64,000 nucleotides of DNA, taken from the NCBI GenBank assembly GCA_038233215.1, contig JBBSML010000003.1:62001-126000 (forward strand), written 5' to 3'. The notes under the pieces are model-generated. The model saw only the letters and a program-made list of their open reading frames with translations, was not told where the DNA came from and ran no database searches. Shown here piece after piece: positions 25,959 to 35,114 of this stretch. This stretch comes from JACDBZ01 sp038233215 (GTDB lineage: Bacteria; Chloroflexota; Limnocylindria; QHBO01). The number at the start of each line of letters is the position of its first letter. The first letter of the stretch is position 1. Position numbers and translations under genes: made by a program.

Positions 25959-28627
25959 TGCCCCGTCAGCTCATGCTCAAGAATGCCCAGGTCCTTGTCG
26001 CCGCGCCCGGACAGGTTGACGAGGATGTGCGCGCCTACGGGCAGATCCGGCAGCATCCGCAGCACGGCGGCCACCGCGTGTGCCGATTCGAGAGCCGGAA
26101 TGATCCCGCACGTGCGCGCGAGCCAGGTCGTGGTCTCGAGCGCATCAGTGTCTGTCGCCCGTACGACCTCCAGTCGGCCCGATTCGGCGAGCGCCGCCAG
26201 CTGCGGACCGACGCCTGGATAATCGAGCCCCGCGCTGACCGAATGCGGCTCGACGACCTGGCCGGCGGCATCCTGGGTGAGCATGGTGAATGCCCCGTGC
26301 AACACACCGGGGGCACCAAGGCCCAGCGAGGCCGCATTGTCACCGAGCGCATCGCCGCGACCGCCAGCCTCCACTCCGATCAGACGAGCCGCGGTGTCCA
26401 GGAAGGGCCGCATGATCCCGATCGCATTGCTACCGCCACCCACGCAGGCCACGACCGCGTCCGGCACACGACCGATGAGCGTCATCAGCTGGGCCCTCGC
26501 CTCGCGCCCGATCACCTCCTGGAGCGAGGCGACCATCTCCGGATACGGGTGTGGACCGGCGGCGGATCCGAGCACGTAGAACGTGTCCTCGACGTTGGCG
26601 ACCCAGTCGCGGAGCGCCTCGTTCAGGGCGTCCCGCAGCGTCCCGTTGCCGGTCGTGACCGGCCGGACCTCGGCGCCCAGCAGGCCCATGCGCCGCACGT
26701 TCGGCGCCTGCCGCTCGATATCGGTGCTGCCCAGGTAGACGACGCAGTCGAGACCGAGCAGGGCGCAGGCGGTCGCCGTGGCCACGCCGTGTTGACCGGC
26801 CCCGGTCTCGGCGATGACCCGCGGCTTTCCCATTCGCTGCGCGAGCAGTGCCTGGCCCACGGCGTTGTTGATCTTGTGCGCGCCCGTGTGCGCCAGGTCC
26901 TCTCGCTTGAGCCAGACCGATACCCCACGACCGCCGCGCTCCGCCAGGGCCGGCGCCGGAATGCCGAAGACAGGGGTGGGACGGCCGATGAAGTCGCGGT
27001 GCAGCCGTCGCAGCTCTGCGCGGTAGCCCGGATCACGGCGCGCGACATTCCAGGCCGCCTCCAGGTCGTCGAGTGCCGGGATGAGCGTCTCTGGCACGAA
27101 GCGTCCGCCGAACCGACCGAAACGACCGCCACGGTCCACGCGATCGCCACCGGCCGGCTCGCGGCGAGCGTTGCGTACGAATGCACTGATACGTGACGCG
27201 TTGCTCTCCCCGGCGCGCTCGAGCCCGCTCGCGGCATCCACGAGCGCGGGCCGCGCGGAACGGACCGCGCCCGCGACGTTGTCCGGTTGCAGCCCACCGG
27301 CCACGCCGACCGGAATGATGCGTCCCAGCCGGCGCGCGATGTCGATCGGAACGCCGGAGCCCGAACCGCCACCGGCGGCCGCGGGCGCGCCCTCGAGAAG
27401 GACATGCGAGGCCCCGGCCGTCGTCCACGCCTCCGCGACCTTGAGCGTGTCCCGCACCGCGGTTGGAGCGTGCACGACGCCGATCACGGTCTCGAGCGGG
27501 GCGGCAATGTCCATCAGCCATGGTGGCGGGGCGTCGAACCCGGCCAATTGGATGCCCCCGGCGCCGGTCGTCGCCAGTGCATCCACGACCTCCCCCCGCG
27601 ACGGCGAACGAAAGACGAGCACCGGCCGCGGCCCGCTCACGGTGGCGATGAGCTCGGCGGCCCGGGCCGCGTCGACGGCGCGCGGGGAGCGCCGGTCGAG
27701 CACGAATCCGACGAAATCTGCATCGGCCGCGCCGGCTGCCCTGATGGCGACCTCCGTGCGCATCCCACACGCCTTGACCTCGGTTCGCGCGGCGTGAGGA
27801 AGCGACGGTCGGGGTTCTCGCCGAGGTGCGGATTGCACGAGCCGGGCGGCAGCGTCTCCAGGGTCCCCGGCGCGAAGGAGGCTGGTGCCGATGAGAACGG
27901 CCGCGGCGCCAGCGTCGGCCACCAGGGCGACGTCCTCGGGCTCGGCGATGCCGCTCTCGGCGACGACGGTCGCGCCGGACTTGCTGGCACGGCGCAACAG
28001 GGGCAAGGACGCTCCGAGATCGATCTCGAGCGTGGCGAGGTCCCGTGCATTCACGCCGATCAACGTGGCGTCGGCTTCGAGCGCACGCTCCAGCTCTCTT
28101 GCGTCGTGCACCTCGACGAGCGCGTCGAGACCCGCCTCGCCGGCCGTTGCAATCAGCTGACGCAGCAGGTCGTCGGCGAGGGCGCGGACGATGAGCAGCA
28201 CCGCATCGGCTCCGAGCGCGCGGGCCTGCCACACGCCGTAGGCGTCGACCACGAAGTCCTTGCGCAGCACCGGGAGCCCGATCCGTGCGGCCGCGACCAG
28301 GTCATGGTCGCTGCCGCCGAACCGGGTCGGCTCCGTGAGAACGGAGAGCGCGGCGGCGCCCGCATCGGCGTATCGGCGGGCGAGCGCCGTCACAGCGGAC
28401 GAGCCCGGGCCGAGATCAAACGTCCCGGCGGACGGAGACTCCCGCTTGGCCTCGGCGATGACAGAGACCCGGTCCGCGGAGCGCAACGTGGCCTCGAAGC
28501 GGCGGGCGGTCGGCAGGCGACTGACCTCGCGTCGCAGCTCGGCCAGCGGCACAACACGGGCGTCCGCGCGTGACTGTTGCCGCGCCGCGGCAAGCAGCTC
28601 ATCCAGCACGGCGCTCACCGGGCTCAC
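25955..28627 (-). CDS. trpCFB: Trifunctional TrpC-TrpF-TrpB fusion
   Basis: One 890-aa frame encodes three tryptophan enzymes. Residues 1-265 are indole-3-glycerol-phosphate synthase (Lys61 in AEAKRESPS, Lys123 in LRKDF, GVNARDL, AESGI). Residues about 283-488 are phosphoribosylanthranilate isomerase with the catalytic Cys287 in VKACGM. Residues about 500-890 are tryptophan synthase beta with the PLP Lys585 (HTGAHKINN), AETGAGQHG and GGGSNAIG. In TrpF the general acid, normally Asp in LLD, is Glu412. Starts at GTG overlapping trpD; followed by trpA. Fusion allows channelling between steps. Confidence 0.93.
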   Translation of the reverse strand: MSPVSAVLDELLAAARQQSRADARVVPLAELRREVSRLPTARRFEATLRSADRVSVIAEAKRESPSAGTFDLGPGSSAVTALARRYADAGAAALSVLTEPTRFGGSDHDLVAAARIGLPVLRKDFVVDAYGVWQARALGADAVLLIVRALADDLLRQLIATAGEAGLDALVEVHDARELERALEADATLIGVNARDLATLEIDLGASLPLLRRASKSGATVVAESGIAEPEDVALVADAGAAAVLIGTSLLRAGDPGDAAARLVQSAPRREPRPSLPHAARTEVKACGMRTEVAIRAAGAADADFVGFVLDRRSPRAVDAARAAELIATVSGPRPVLVFRSPSRGEVVDALATTGAGGIQLAGFDAPPPWLMDIAAPLETVIGVVHAPTAVRDTLKVAEAWTTAGASHVLLEGAPAAAGGGSGSGVPIDIARRLGRIIPVGVAGGLQPDNVAGAVRSARPALVDAASGLERAGESNASRISAFVRNARREPAGGDRVDRGGRFGRFGGRFVPETLIPALDDLEAAWNVARRDPGYRAELRRLHRDFIGRPTPVFGIPAPALAERGGRGVSVWLKREDLAHTGAHKINNAVGQALLAQRMGKPRVIAETGAGQHGVATATACALLGLDCVVYLGSTDIERQAPNVRRMGLLGAEVRPVTTGNGTLRDALNEALRDWVANVEDTFYVLGSAAGPHPYPEMVASLQEVIGREARAQLMTLIGRVPDAVVACVGGGSNAIGIMRPFLDTAARLIGVEAGGRGDALGDNAASLGLGAPGVLHGAFTMLTQDAAGQVVEPHSVSAGLDYPGVGPQLAALAESGRLEVVRATDTDALETTTWLARTCGIIPALESAHAVAAVLRMLPDLPVGAHILVNLSGRGDKDLGILEHELTGH

Positions 28628-29670
28628 GCGTCTACGTAGCTCGCGGAAGCCTCGACGATGCCTGCCGCGGCGCCTGAATCGATCGCTTCCGCCGCCATTC
28701 CTATCCCGTCCGCAAGGTCCGGCGCTCGCCCGGCCACGAAGAGCGCTGCCGCGGCGTTCAGCAGGATCACGTCGCGCGCGGCGCCCGGTTCTCCGCCGAG
28801 AACGCTCATGGCGATCGCGGAGTTGAGCTGGGCGTCACCACCGGCGAAGGCGCTCCTCGCAGCCCGACGCAAACCGAGCTCGGCAGGATCGATCGATAGC
28901 TCGCCCACCATGCGACCCTCGACCAGCATCGCGCGGTTCGGGCCTGCCAGCGAGAGCTCATCGAGCCCATCGCCTGAATGAACGACCAGGGCGCGCTCGG
29001 TGTCGAGCCGCGCCAGCGCCCCCGCCATGAGCGGCAGGAGCCGCTCCTCCGCCACGCCCAGCAGCTGGCGGCGCACGCCCGCCGGCGAGCTGATCGGGCC
29101 GAGGAGGTTGAAGGCGGTGCGCATGGGCAGGTCGCGCCGGATCGGCATGGCGTGCTTCATGGCCGGGTGGTAGGACGGAGCGAAGATGAAGCCGAAGCCG
29201 ATTTCGCCGATGCGCCGCGCGACCGCATCAGGCCCCGGGTCGAGCGGGATCCCGAGCGCCTCGATGACATCGGCAGAGCCGCATCGGCTTGTGACCGCCC
29301 GGTTGCCGTGCTTGGCGACCGGCACGCCGGCACCGGCGACCACGAAGGCGGCCAGGGTCGAGATGTTGAATGTCCCGGCCCCATCGGCCCCCGTGCCGCA
29401 CAGGTCGACCGCCCCGGCGGGCGCCGTGACGCGCACGGCCCGCGCCCGCATCACGCGCGCGAAGGCGGCCAACTCCTCGGGCGTCTCCCCGCGAACGCGG
29501 AGCATGGCGAGCAATGCCGCGACCTGGGTCGCGGAGGCGGAACCGTCCATGAGCTCATCCATCGCGGCCTCGGCCAGCGGGGCGGGCATCACCGCTCCGG
29601 CGGCCACCATCTCGACCGCCGCACGCACGGCGGGCCGGTGCTCGCCGGGGTGTTCGTTATCAGTCGCCAT
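28624..29670 (-). CDS. trpD: Anthranilate phosphoribosyltransferase
   Basis: A 348-aa enzyme that transfers phosphoribose from PRPP to anthranilate. Diagnostic blocks: DLCGTGADGAGTFNIST (PRPP loop), KHGNRAVTSRCGSADVIEALG, and FNLLGPISSPAG. The second Met was chosen as start because aaggaccg lies immediately upstream, giving a good ribosome site. It is the first gene after a T-box leader; its stop overlaps the trpCFB GTG start. No trpE or trpG is in the window. Confidence 0.92.
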   Translation of the reverse strand: MATDNEHPGEHRPAVRAAVEMVAAGAVMPAPLAEAAMDELMDGSASATQVAALLAMLRVRGETPEELAAFARVMRARAVRVTAPAGAVDLCGTGADGAGTFNISTLAAFVVAGAGVPVAKHGNRAVTSRCGSADVIEALGIPLDPGPDAVARRIGEIGFGFIFAPSYHPAMKHAMPIRRDLPMRTAFNLLGPISSPAGVRRQLLGVAEERLLPLMAGALARLDTERALVVHSGDGLDELSLAGPNRAMLVEGRMVGELSIDPAELGLRRAARSAFAGGDAQLNSAIAMSVLGGEPGAARDVILLNAAAALFVAGRAPDLADGIGMAAEAIDSGAAAGIVEASASYVDA

Positions 29671-29697
29671 CGGTCCTTCCTGGATCGGCATGCACGC

Positions 29698-29728
29698 AAA
29701 ACGCCTCCATCTCGAGAGACGGAGGCGT
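29698..29728 (-). terminator. Intrinsic terminator of the T-box leader
   Basis: ACGCCTCC pairs with GGAGGCGT, with an inner TCTC/GAGA extension, and four Us follow. The 5' arm lies directly after the T-box bulge sequence, as needed for an antiterminator switch. Confidence 0.85.
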
Positions 29729-29922
29729 ACTTCCGCGGTGCCACACTCGTTCGGGCCACACAGCGGCCCACGCTTGCCTGGCCCATGCTATCGGGGGGCC
29801 GGTCCGCGGCTCACGGGGTCCATTCGCCGATTCGGTCCACGCCGGCTCTCACCGTCCCGGCTCGTTGTGCTGGCCGATCCATCGGGTACTCGTCCCGGTC
29901 GATGCCGATCTTCGATTGGTCA
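29698..29922 (-). ncRNA. Trp-specific T-box riboswitch leader
   Basis: On the minus strand the region before trpD contains GAGTGTGGCACCGCG (in 29734-29752), one change from the T-box consensus AGGGUGGNACCGCG. Its UGGC bulge would pair with the GCCA end of tRNA-Trp. Farther upstream are an AGTA stem-I motif and GAGAGCCGG. A candidate specifier codon UGG followed by A is at 29820-29822, in the GAA-UGGA context expected of a specifier loop. A terminator follows the T-box. Uncharged tRNA-Trp should open transcription of the trp operon. Confidence 0.85.
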
Positions 29923-29928
29923 GGCGGC

Positions 29929-29958
29929 ATGCTAGGCACGTGCCGCGCGATCGGTCAA
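29929..29958 (-). promoter_or_regulatory. Probable trp operon promoter
   Basis: On the minus strand TTGACC and TAGCAT are separated by 18 nt and overlap the end of the rhomboid gene. Transcription would begin near 29922, just upstream of the T-box stem I. Confidence 0.65.
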
Positions 29959-31124
29959 CCGAGGAGCTGCCCGACGGCAAGGTATGTACCGATCACGAGC
30001 AGGACACCGACCCCACCGTACACCGCCGCTCGCAACCATCGCGGCATTGCCCCCATCAGCCGCTCGCCGGTCGGGCTGCGCCACATGCCGCTCAGTGTCT
30101 CCACGCCCGTCGGCGGCAGGAGGAACCCAAGCGTGGCGCCAACGAGCATGCCGCCGACATGGCCCGTCCAGCTGATGTTCGGCACGAGGAACGTGAAGAT
30201 GAGCAGGAACACGAGATAGCCGCCGATGCCGGCCACTCTTGCGCGCGCCTCCCCGCCGAGGACCGCGTGGTGGCGGCGCGAGACGACGAACAGCAGCCCG
30301 ACGACGCCGAAGATCGCACCTGAGGCGCCGAGGGCGAACTGACGGGGATCCACCAGGATCGTCAGCACGCTTCCACCCGCAGCGCAGAGCAGGTAGATCG
30401 CCGCGAACTCGATCCGCCCGTACATGCGCTCCGCGATCTGCCCGTACAGGTACAGCACGTACATGTTGAAGGCAAGGTGGATCGGGCCGAGATGGAAGAA
30501 GGCGCTCGTGAAGATGCGCCACCACTCCCCCTGCGCGACGAAGAAGGCGTTGATGAGCTGCTGCTCTCCGATCGGCCCGGGCACCCCGCTAAAGAACCCG
30601 CCCTGCAGGGTGGCGCCTCCGCTCAGTAGCGTATCGATCAGGAAGAGGCCGACGGAAATGCCGATGATGCCGATCGTCACGAACCCGGTGTACGTGGCGT
30701 AGGCGCCGCGTGCGCGATTGAACTGGCGGCGCGCCGCAAAATCGTGACCGGTCTCCTTGAGGAGCCACGCGATCCTGTTGGCGATCGGACCACGCTCCGC
30801 GGGCGGCGCCCGCCGATCGGCCTCGCGGTAGGACGTGATCGCATCCTCAAGGTCGCCATTGCGGACCTGCTGCTCGGCAACGCTGCGAGACCCGAGCCAG
30901 GCGCTGGAGCCGCCGGCGTCCGCCGCCGCCTTCCAGGCGACCAGGGCCCCCTCCTCGTCATCGGTCCGATAGCGCGCGGCCCCGGTCAGCAGCCAGGCTT
31001 CGCCAGACATCTCCGCATCCGCATTTCGCGTGAGCGGCTCCAGCACCCGGATGGCCGCCTCCGGATCACCACTGTCGAGCAGGCGACGGCCCTCGGCGAG
31101 AGGCGTCGGCGATTGGTCGTTCAT
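29955..31124 (-). CDS. Rhomboid-family intramembrane serine protease with N-terminal TPR region
   Basis: A 389-aa protein. Residues about 1-130 form TPR-like helices (ARYRTDDEEGALVAWKAAAD, SYREADRRAPP); the rest has at least six membrane helices. Rhomboid features are present: the HxxxN of helix 2 (HLGPIHLAFNMY), catalytic Ser in LGASGAIFG and catalytic His in TGHVGGM. It cleaves substrates within the membrane. Start ATG (MNDQSPTPL) chosen; CATAAT lies 9 nt upstream, suggesting leaderless expression. Confidence 0.9.
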   Translation of the reverse strand: MNDQSPTPLAEGRRLLDSGDPEAAIRVLEPLTRNADAEMSGEAWLLTGAARYRTDDEEGALVAWKAAADAGGSSAWLGSRSVAEQQVRNGDLEDAITSYREADRRAPPAERGPIANRIAWLLKETGHDFAARRQFNRARGAYATYTGFVTIGIIGISVGLFLIDTLLSGGATLQGGFFSGVPGPIGEQQLINAFFVAQGEWWRIFTSAFFHLGPIHLAFNMYVLYLYGQIAERMYGRIEFAAIYLLCAAGGSVLTILVDPRQFALGASGAIFGVVGLLFVVSRRHHAVLGGEARARVAGIGGYLVFLLIFTFLVPNISWTGHVGGMLVGATLGFLLPPTGVETLSGMWRSPTGERLMGAMPRWLRAAVYGGVGVLLVIGTYLAVGQLLG

Positions 31125-31151
31125 GAGCGCTCGATTATGCGACAGATGCGA

Positions 31152-31184
31152 ACGACCGCCGAGAATGGGCACCTCGGCGGTCGT
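31152..31184 (-). terminator. 12-bp perfect hairpin
   Basis: ACGACCGCCGAG and CTCGGCGGTCGT flank a 9-nt loop in the spacer between the small regulator gene and the rhomboid gene. No U-tract; probably a factor-dependent terminator or mRNA-end hairpin for the upstream regulator. Confidence 0.55.
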
Positions 31185-31241
31185 CGCAGAGCCCCCTGGC
31201 AGGGGCGCGCCCGGCGAACCGGGAGCATGAAATGGGGTTGG

Positions 31242-31427
31242 CTACTTGCTGCGCCGCAGGAACTCGAGCACGTCGTCGTAGCGGAATCGGCGGTCGCCAC
31301 GCTTGCAGACCCGGAAGAACGCGAGCTCGCCGCGGTCGCCCAGTCGCTTCACGGTATTCACGTGCAGATGCAGCATCTCGGCGACCTCGGCCGCCGTGAG
31401 CAGCTTCCCGACCTCGTTCGTCATCAT
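31242..31427 (-). CDS. Small helix-turn-helix DNA-binding protein (BldC/excisionase type)
   Basis: A 61-aa winged-helix MerR-like DNA-binding domain (LLTAAEVAEMLHLHVNTVKR, then RRFRYDDVLEFLRR). BldC-type proteins and Xis excisionases share this form. There is no adjacent integrase, so a chromosomal regulator is more likely. The start is the first of two adjacent ATGs. Confidence 0.85.
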   Translation of the reverse strand: MMTNEVGKLLTAAEVAEMLHLHVNTVKRLGDRGELAFFRVCKRGDRRFRYDDVLEFLRRSK

Positions 31428-31579
31428 CGGTGGTACTTGATCCCTCGTATTCGGGCAGTCGCCCCGCGCCGGGTCGCACCGGGCAGGTGCGGTGGGTTCG
31501 GCTCGTGATCGGATAGTAAGGTTGCGGTGCCATCCACCCACACCGTACGTTCGATCACGCCCAGGAGTACCTCCGTCAG

Positions 31580-32524
31580 ATGCCTCGCAACGCTCGCCTG
31601 CCTGCGGAGATCCGTCGTCTGCTCAGCGATCGAGCGGAGGCGCGTGCAGCGAATGACTGGGATCGCGCCGATACGCTGCGCGACGAGATCGCCGCCCTCG
31701 GATGGGAGGTCCAGGACGGGTCACTGGGCTCGACCGCACGGCCGTCGCTTCCCTCCGAGCCGCTCGCCACCGGATCGGCCGGCGCAGATGCCCTGGCGTC
31801 AACGCTCGAGCGCCCGGCGACCGTGTCCGCGTCGCTCCAGATCGTGGCCGATGAGCACCTCGATGACCTCCGCCGACTCATGACCGGGCTGGCCACCCAT
31901 CCGCCTTCGGTGGCCTGGGAGCTGGTCCTGGTCGCAAATGCGCCGAGCTTTGACGTGGATGCGCTCCTGGCCATCATTCCGGACGTGCCGTCGAGTGTCG
32001 TGCGCACGACGGAGCGCCTGGGCTGGGCCGACTCCCGCAACCTCGGCATGCGCCGCTCGAACGGCGTCGTGACCGTCCTGCTCGACACCTCGATCGAGCC
32101 GACCGGCGATTTCCTTGCCCCGCTCGTCGCGACGTTCGACGGCGATCCGTCGGTTGGCATCGCCGGTGGCTGGGGCGTGAGGAGCGGCGATGGCCGCCAG
32201 TTCCATGATGCGCAACCCGGCGAGGTCGATGCGGTCGAGGGGTACTGCCTGGCGGTGCGCCGCGAGGCACTGCGCGCGGTCGGAGGCTTCGACCGACGCT
32301 TTCGGTTCTATCGCAACGCCGATCTTGACTTCAGCTTTGCCGTGCGCGACGCCGGGTGGCGGGCCGTGCGCACCGAAGCTCTTCCGCTCGCGCGGCACGA
32401 GCACCGTGGGTACACGGCGCTGCCGGACCAGGAGCGCGACCGGCTCAGCAAGCGCAACTTCTACCGGTTCCTCGACCATTGGGGCGCTCGGGACGACCTG
32501 TTGATCGAACCCGCGGGGGAATGA
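31580..32524 (+). CDS. Glycosyltransferase-2-like protein with an N-terminal CysS-like helical segment
   Basis: A 314-aa protein. Residues about 8-46 (RRLLSDRAEARAANDWDRAD, then TLRDEIAALGWEVQDG) match the helix-hairpin tail found at the C-terminus of cysteinyl-tRNA synthetases. From about residue 85 a glycosyltransferase-2-like fold follows (ERLGWADSRNLGMRRSNG, VEGYCLAVRREALRAVGGFD, FRFYRNADLDFSFAVRDAG). It may transfer sugars to a cell-surface acceptor. Ribosome site aggag lies 12 nt upstream. The CysS-like piece is unusual here. Confidence 0.8.
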   Translation: MPRNARLPAEIRRLLSDRAEARAANDWDRADTLRDEIAALGWEVQDGSLGSTARPSLPSEPLATGSAGADALASTLERPATVSASLQIVADEHLDDLRRLMTGLATHPPSVAWELVLVANAPSFDVDALLAIIPDVPSSVVRTTERLGWADSRNLGMRRSNGVVTVLLDTSIEPTGDFLAPLVATFDGDPSVGIAGGWGVRSGDGRQFHDAQPGEVDAVEGYCLAVRREALRAVGGFDRRFRFYRNADLDFSFAVRDAGWRAVRTEALPLARHEHRGYTALPDQERDRLSKRNFYRFLDHWGARDDLLIEPAGE

Positions 32525-32567
32525 AGGCACATCGCGCACGAGGCTCGAACGACGCGCACCGTGCGTG

Positions 32568-32885
32568 CTAGCGGTGGCCCTCAAGGCAGGTGCAGCCATC
32601 CGGTCCGACCACCGCGGCGTGCCGCGTCCCAGCCGGCAGCACGAATCCATCGCCCGCCTTCAGCTCGATCGGCTCCTCGTCGGCACCCACGAGGAAGGTG
32701 ATCGAGCCCACCGCGCAGATGAGGAGCTTGGTGGTGGTGTGTTCGTGCGCGACGTATCGATCACCCGCGCGGTTGCTCCACGCATGCGGCTCAACGCCCG
32801 CCGCCCGCAGTCGCGCGCGCGACGCGTCGAGCCCACCCTCCCCGGCGCGACCATCGGGAAAGGGGTCGATCCGTCGGCTGGTCAA
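32568..32885 (-). CDS. Small cupin-domain protein
   Basis: A 105-aa beta-barrel cupin (VAHEHTTTKLLICAVGSITF, then LKAGDGFVLPAGTRHAAVV), a fold that binds a metal or small ligand; the His residues of the two cupin motifs are present. The likely start is TTG in a TTGA overlap with the DUF3352 gene's stop, so co-translated; no ATG lies in the preceding 80 codons. Exact ligand unknown. Confidence 0.75.
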   Translation of the reverse strand: MTSRRIDPFPDGRAGEGGLDASRARLRAAGVEPHAWSNRAGDRYVAHEHTTTKLLICAVGSITFLVGADEEPIELKAGDGFVLPAGTRHAAVVGPDGCTCLEGHR

Positions 32886-34639
32886 TCGACGACGAGCGCT
32901 CCCCGCTGGATCAGAACATCGCCCTCGAGCCGCGCGACGCCCACGATTCGATCTATCGGCAGGAGCCACGGTCGAATCTCGGACTCGTAGATGCCATCGA
33001 CGTCACCCTCCGCGATCATGGGGCCAAGAGCTGCCTCGATCGCCTCGCGCGTGCCCGCCAGGTCGAACCAGGTGACTCCGGCATTCTCGGTGCCGCCCAT
33101 CTCGGCGATCGCGTCCGCATAGCGCGGCTGCGCAGCAAGCGCATCGGCTTCGTCGAGGCTCAGGACCCGTCGTACAAAGCTCTCACCGAATCCGATGAGG
33201 GCCCGGTCATCGGTCACCGCATATTCGACGACCGCCCCCGTGGGGGTCGGGAACATGGATCCCGATCCCGCGTTCGGATCCTGCCAGCTGATGGACGTGA
33301 CGGTCACCCCGTCAACCACCTCCTCGTTTACCGTGATCCCGCTGGACGGATCCATGGCGCCGAGTCCGGCGAACGAAGCAAGCTGGCCGAGCCGCCGCTC
33401 CGCCGCCGCGATGTCATTCGGGACCAGCACCAGGCCGCCGTACGGCTCATCGCCGTCGTAGCCGATGGCCACCGCTCCATCATCGATCCAGCTCACCAGA
33501 TCCTCGATGTCGGCGCCGAGCGCCGCCTCGGCCGTGCCGATTCCCTCCTCGCCTTCGGACGTGGTGGCCAGCGCCTCTTTCATCGGCTCGATGACCGCGG
33601 CGAAAGCCGCGCCCAGGTTGCCCGCCTCGCTGAAGTAGAGGGTATCGCCGGGGACTTCCGCGGCAAGGCCACGATCCTCGTTCTCGACCGTGAATGGACC
33701 GGTTGGTGGATCGGTGGCCGCATCCAGCAACATGCGATCGCCGGAGGCCGAGACAGCCATGGCGCCACGCAGCGGCTGGTGCTGCATGAGGGACTCGAAC
33801 GCGGCCGCGATCTCGGGAGAAGCTGCCGCGCCCTCGGCGAGAGCATCGGCCATCAGATCTGTCAGGTCGTACGTGGCGAAGGCCAACCAATCGTCAGGGA
33901 GCGTATCGGTGAGCTTTGTCATCTCCGCCATCTCGGCGAGCGTTCCGGCGCCCTCCGCGTGGGTGTCGAGGGCGACAGCGACCGCATCGGCGTCGGAGCC
34001 GATGATGACCTGGTCATCCGTCAGCGCGTAGGCTCCGTTCTCCGACCCCTCCGCGCTCCGGATTGTGACGCCAGCATGCTCGGTCTCGGTGAACGTCAGT
34101 GCGCCATCGCCGGCCACGGCCAGCAGCCGCTGAATGCCTGCCTCGGCGGCAGCACGATCGGTCACGCCCAGCAGGACCACCGTCGGCGGCACCTCGGGGA
34201 CCGTCATCGGATCGACGGGCATCGCCATCGCGGAGGCAGGGATGTCGGTCACCGCGATCGCCACGTGACCGTCGAACCAGGGCGCCACGTCATCGGCCCA
34301 GGTCACGCCGACGTGTTCTTCGACGAGCAACTCGTCGACGCGCGCGACACGTTGCGCGTAGAGCGGCTGTTCCAGGTCAACCCCTTCGATCGGTGGGAAG
34401 TGCCCGAGCATCTCACGCAGGGCACCGTCCTGGGCCGCGGATGGCTCGAGTCGCATCTCTACGTAGAACGGCGCGTCGGCCGGCACGTAGGCGGCGCCGG
34501 AGCCCACATCTGCGGCACGCGTGGTGAGCAGGAAGCTGCCGACGGCGACGCCGATGCCAACAGCAAGGACGCCCACGCCGCCGATGATGGCCATGCGCCC
34601 GGTGGATAATCCGCTGCTGGATCGGACGGATGCGGTCAC
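32882..34639 (-). CDS. DUF3352 membrane-anchored protein
   Basis: A 585-aa protein with one N-terminal transmembrane segment (MAIIGGVGVLAVGIGVAVGS) and a large, acidic, Ala-rich outer domain matching DUF3352 (YVPADAPFYVEMRLEP, VVLLGVTDRAAAEA, YALTDDQVIIGSD). Members are widespread in Chloroflexota, Actinomycetota and Cyanobacteria with unknown function. Starts at GTG with GGGGAG 10 nt upstream; overlaps the cupin gene. Confidence 0.85.
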   Translation of the reverse strand: MTASVRSSSGLSTGRMAIIGGVGVLAVGIGVAVGSFLLTTRAADVGSGAAYVPADAPFYVEMRLEPSAAQDGALREMLGHFPPIEGVDLEQPLYAQRVARVDELLVEEHVGVTWADDVAPWFDGHVAIAVTDIPASAMAMPVDPMTVPEVPPTVVLLGVTDRAAAEAGIQRLLAVAGDGALTFTETEHAGVTIRSAEGSENGAYALTDDQVIIGSDADAVAVALDTHAEGAGTLAEMAEMTKLTDTLPDDWLAFATYDLTDLMADALAEGAAASPEIAAAFESLMQHQPLRGAMAVSASGDRMLLDAATDPPTGPFTVENEDRGLAAEVPGDTLYFSEAGNLGAAFAAVIEPMKEALATTSEGEEGIGTAEAALGADIEDLVSWIDDGAVAIGYDGDEPYGGLVLVPNDIAAAERRLGQLASFAGLGAMDPSSGITVNEEVVDGVTVTSISWQDPNAGSGSMFPTPTGAVVEYAVTDDRALIGFGESFVRRVLSLDEADALAAQPRYADAIAEMGGTENAGVTWFDLAGTREAIEAALGPMIAEGDVDGIYESEIRPWLLPIDRIVGVARLEGDVLIQRGALVVD

Positions 34640-35114
34640 GTGTGTGTAACTCCCCTCAAGATCCGACGCTCGGTAGCCGGACGTGGCGCAAGCGTACCGC
34701 GTCGAACCGAATCACGCGCATCCCCCAATGGTTCAGAGACGGCCCCACCTGATGCCGATGCGCCGCTCTCACGATTCCGCCGCTCTCGTGCGGGCAGAAC
34801 GACGGGATCGGTATCCAGATGACCAATAGAGGCAGCGAAAATTTGGTCTGGCCGAGGCTCCGTTTGGTCATATGCAGCCCCACCGGTCATTAGCGGGAAC
34901 ATCACACATAGGCGGCGGAATTCACGTTCAGTCAGTGGCGTCCAGTGCGTTGGCGGCCGGCTAATGTCCGCAGAGACGGCAATTGTCACAACGAGGTCAG
35001 ACCCTGAGCGGCGTGCCCCGGCCGAGGCTCAATTGCGGTCAATATGAAGTCCGACGGCCGTGTGCGCTAGGATCGGAGCGAGCCCCACCTGATCCGTCTC
35101 CATCACGAGGGCCG
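34640..35114. other. Intergenic spacer (475 bp), no gene seen
   Basis: Divergent spacer between DUF3352 and the transporter gene. It is AT-richer than its surroundings in places (gcgaaaatttggtctgg). A possible -10 (TAGGAT) lies at 35068-35073 for the transporter. No credible coding frame was found. Confidence 0.6.

Noticed and set aside
31242..31427. An excisionase of a mobile element.
   Set aside because: No integrase or att repeats nearby; more likely a BldC-type chromosomal regulator.
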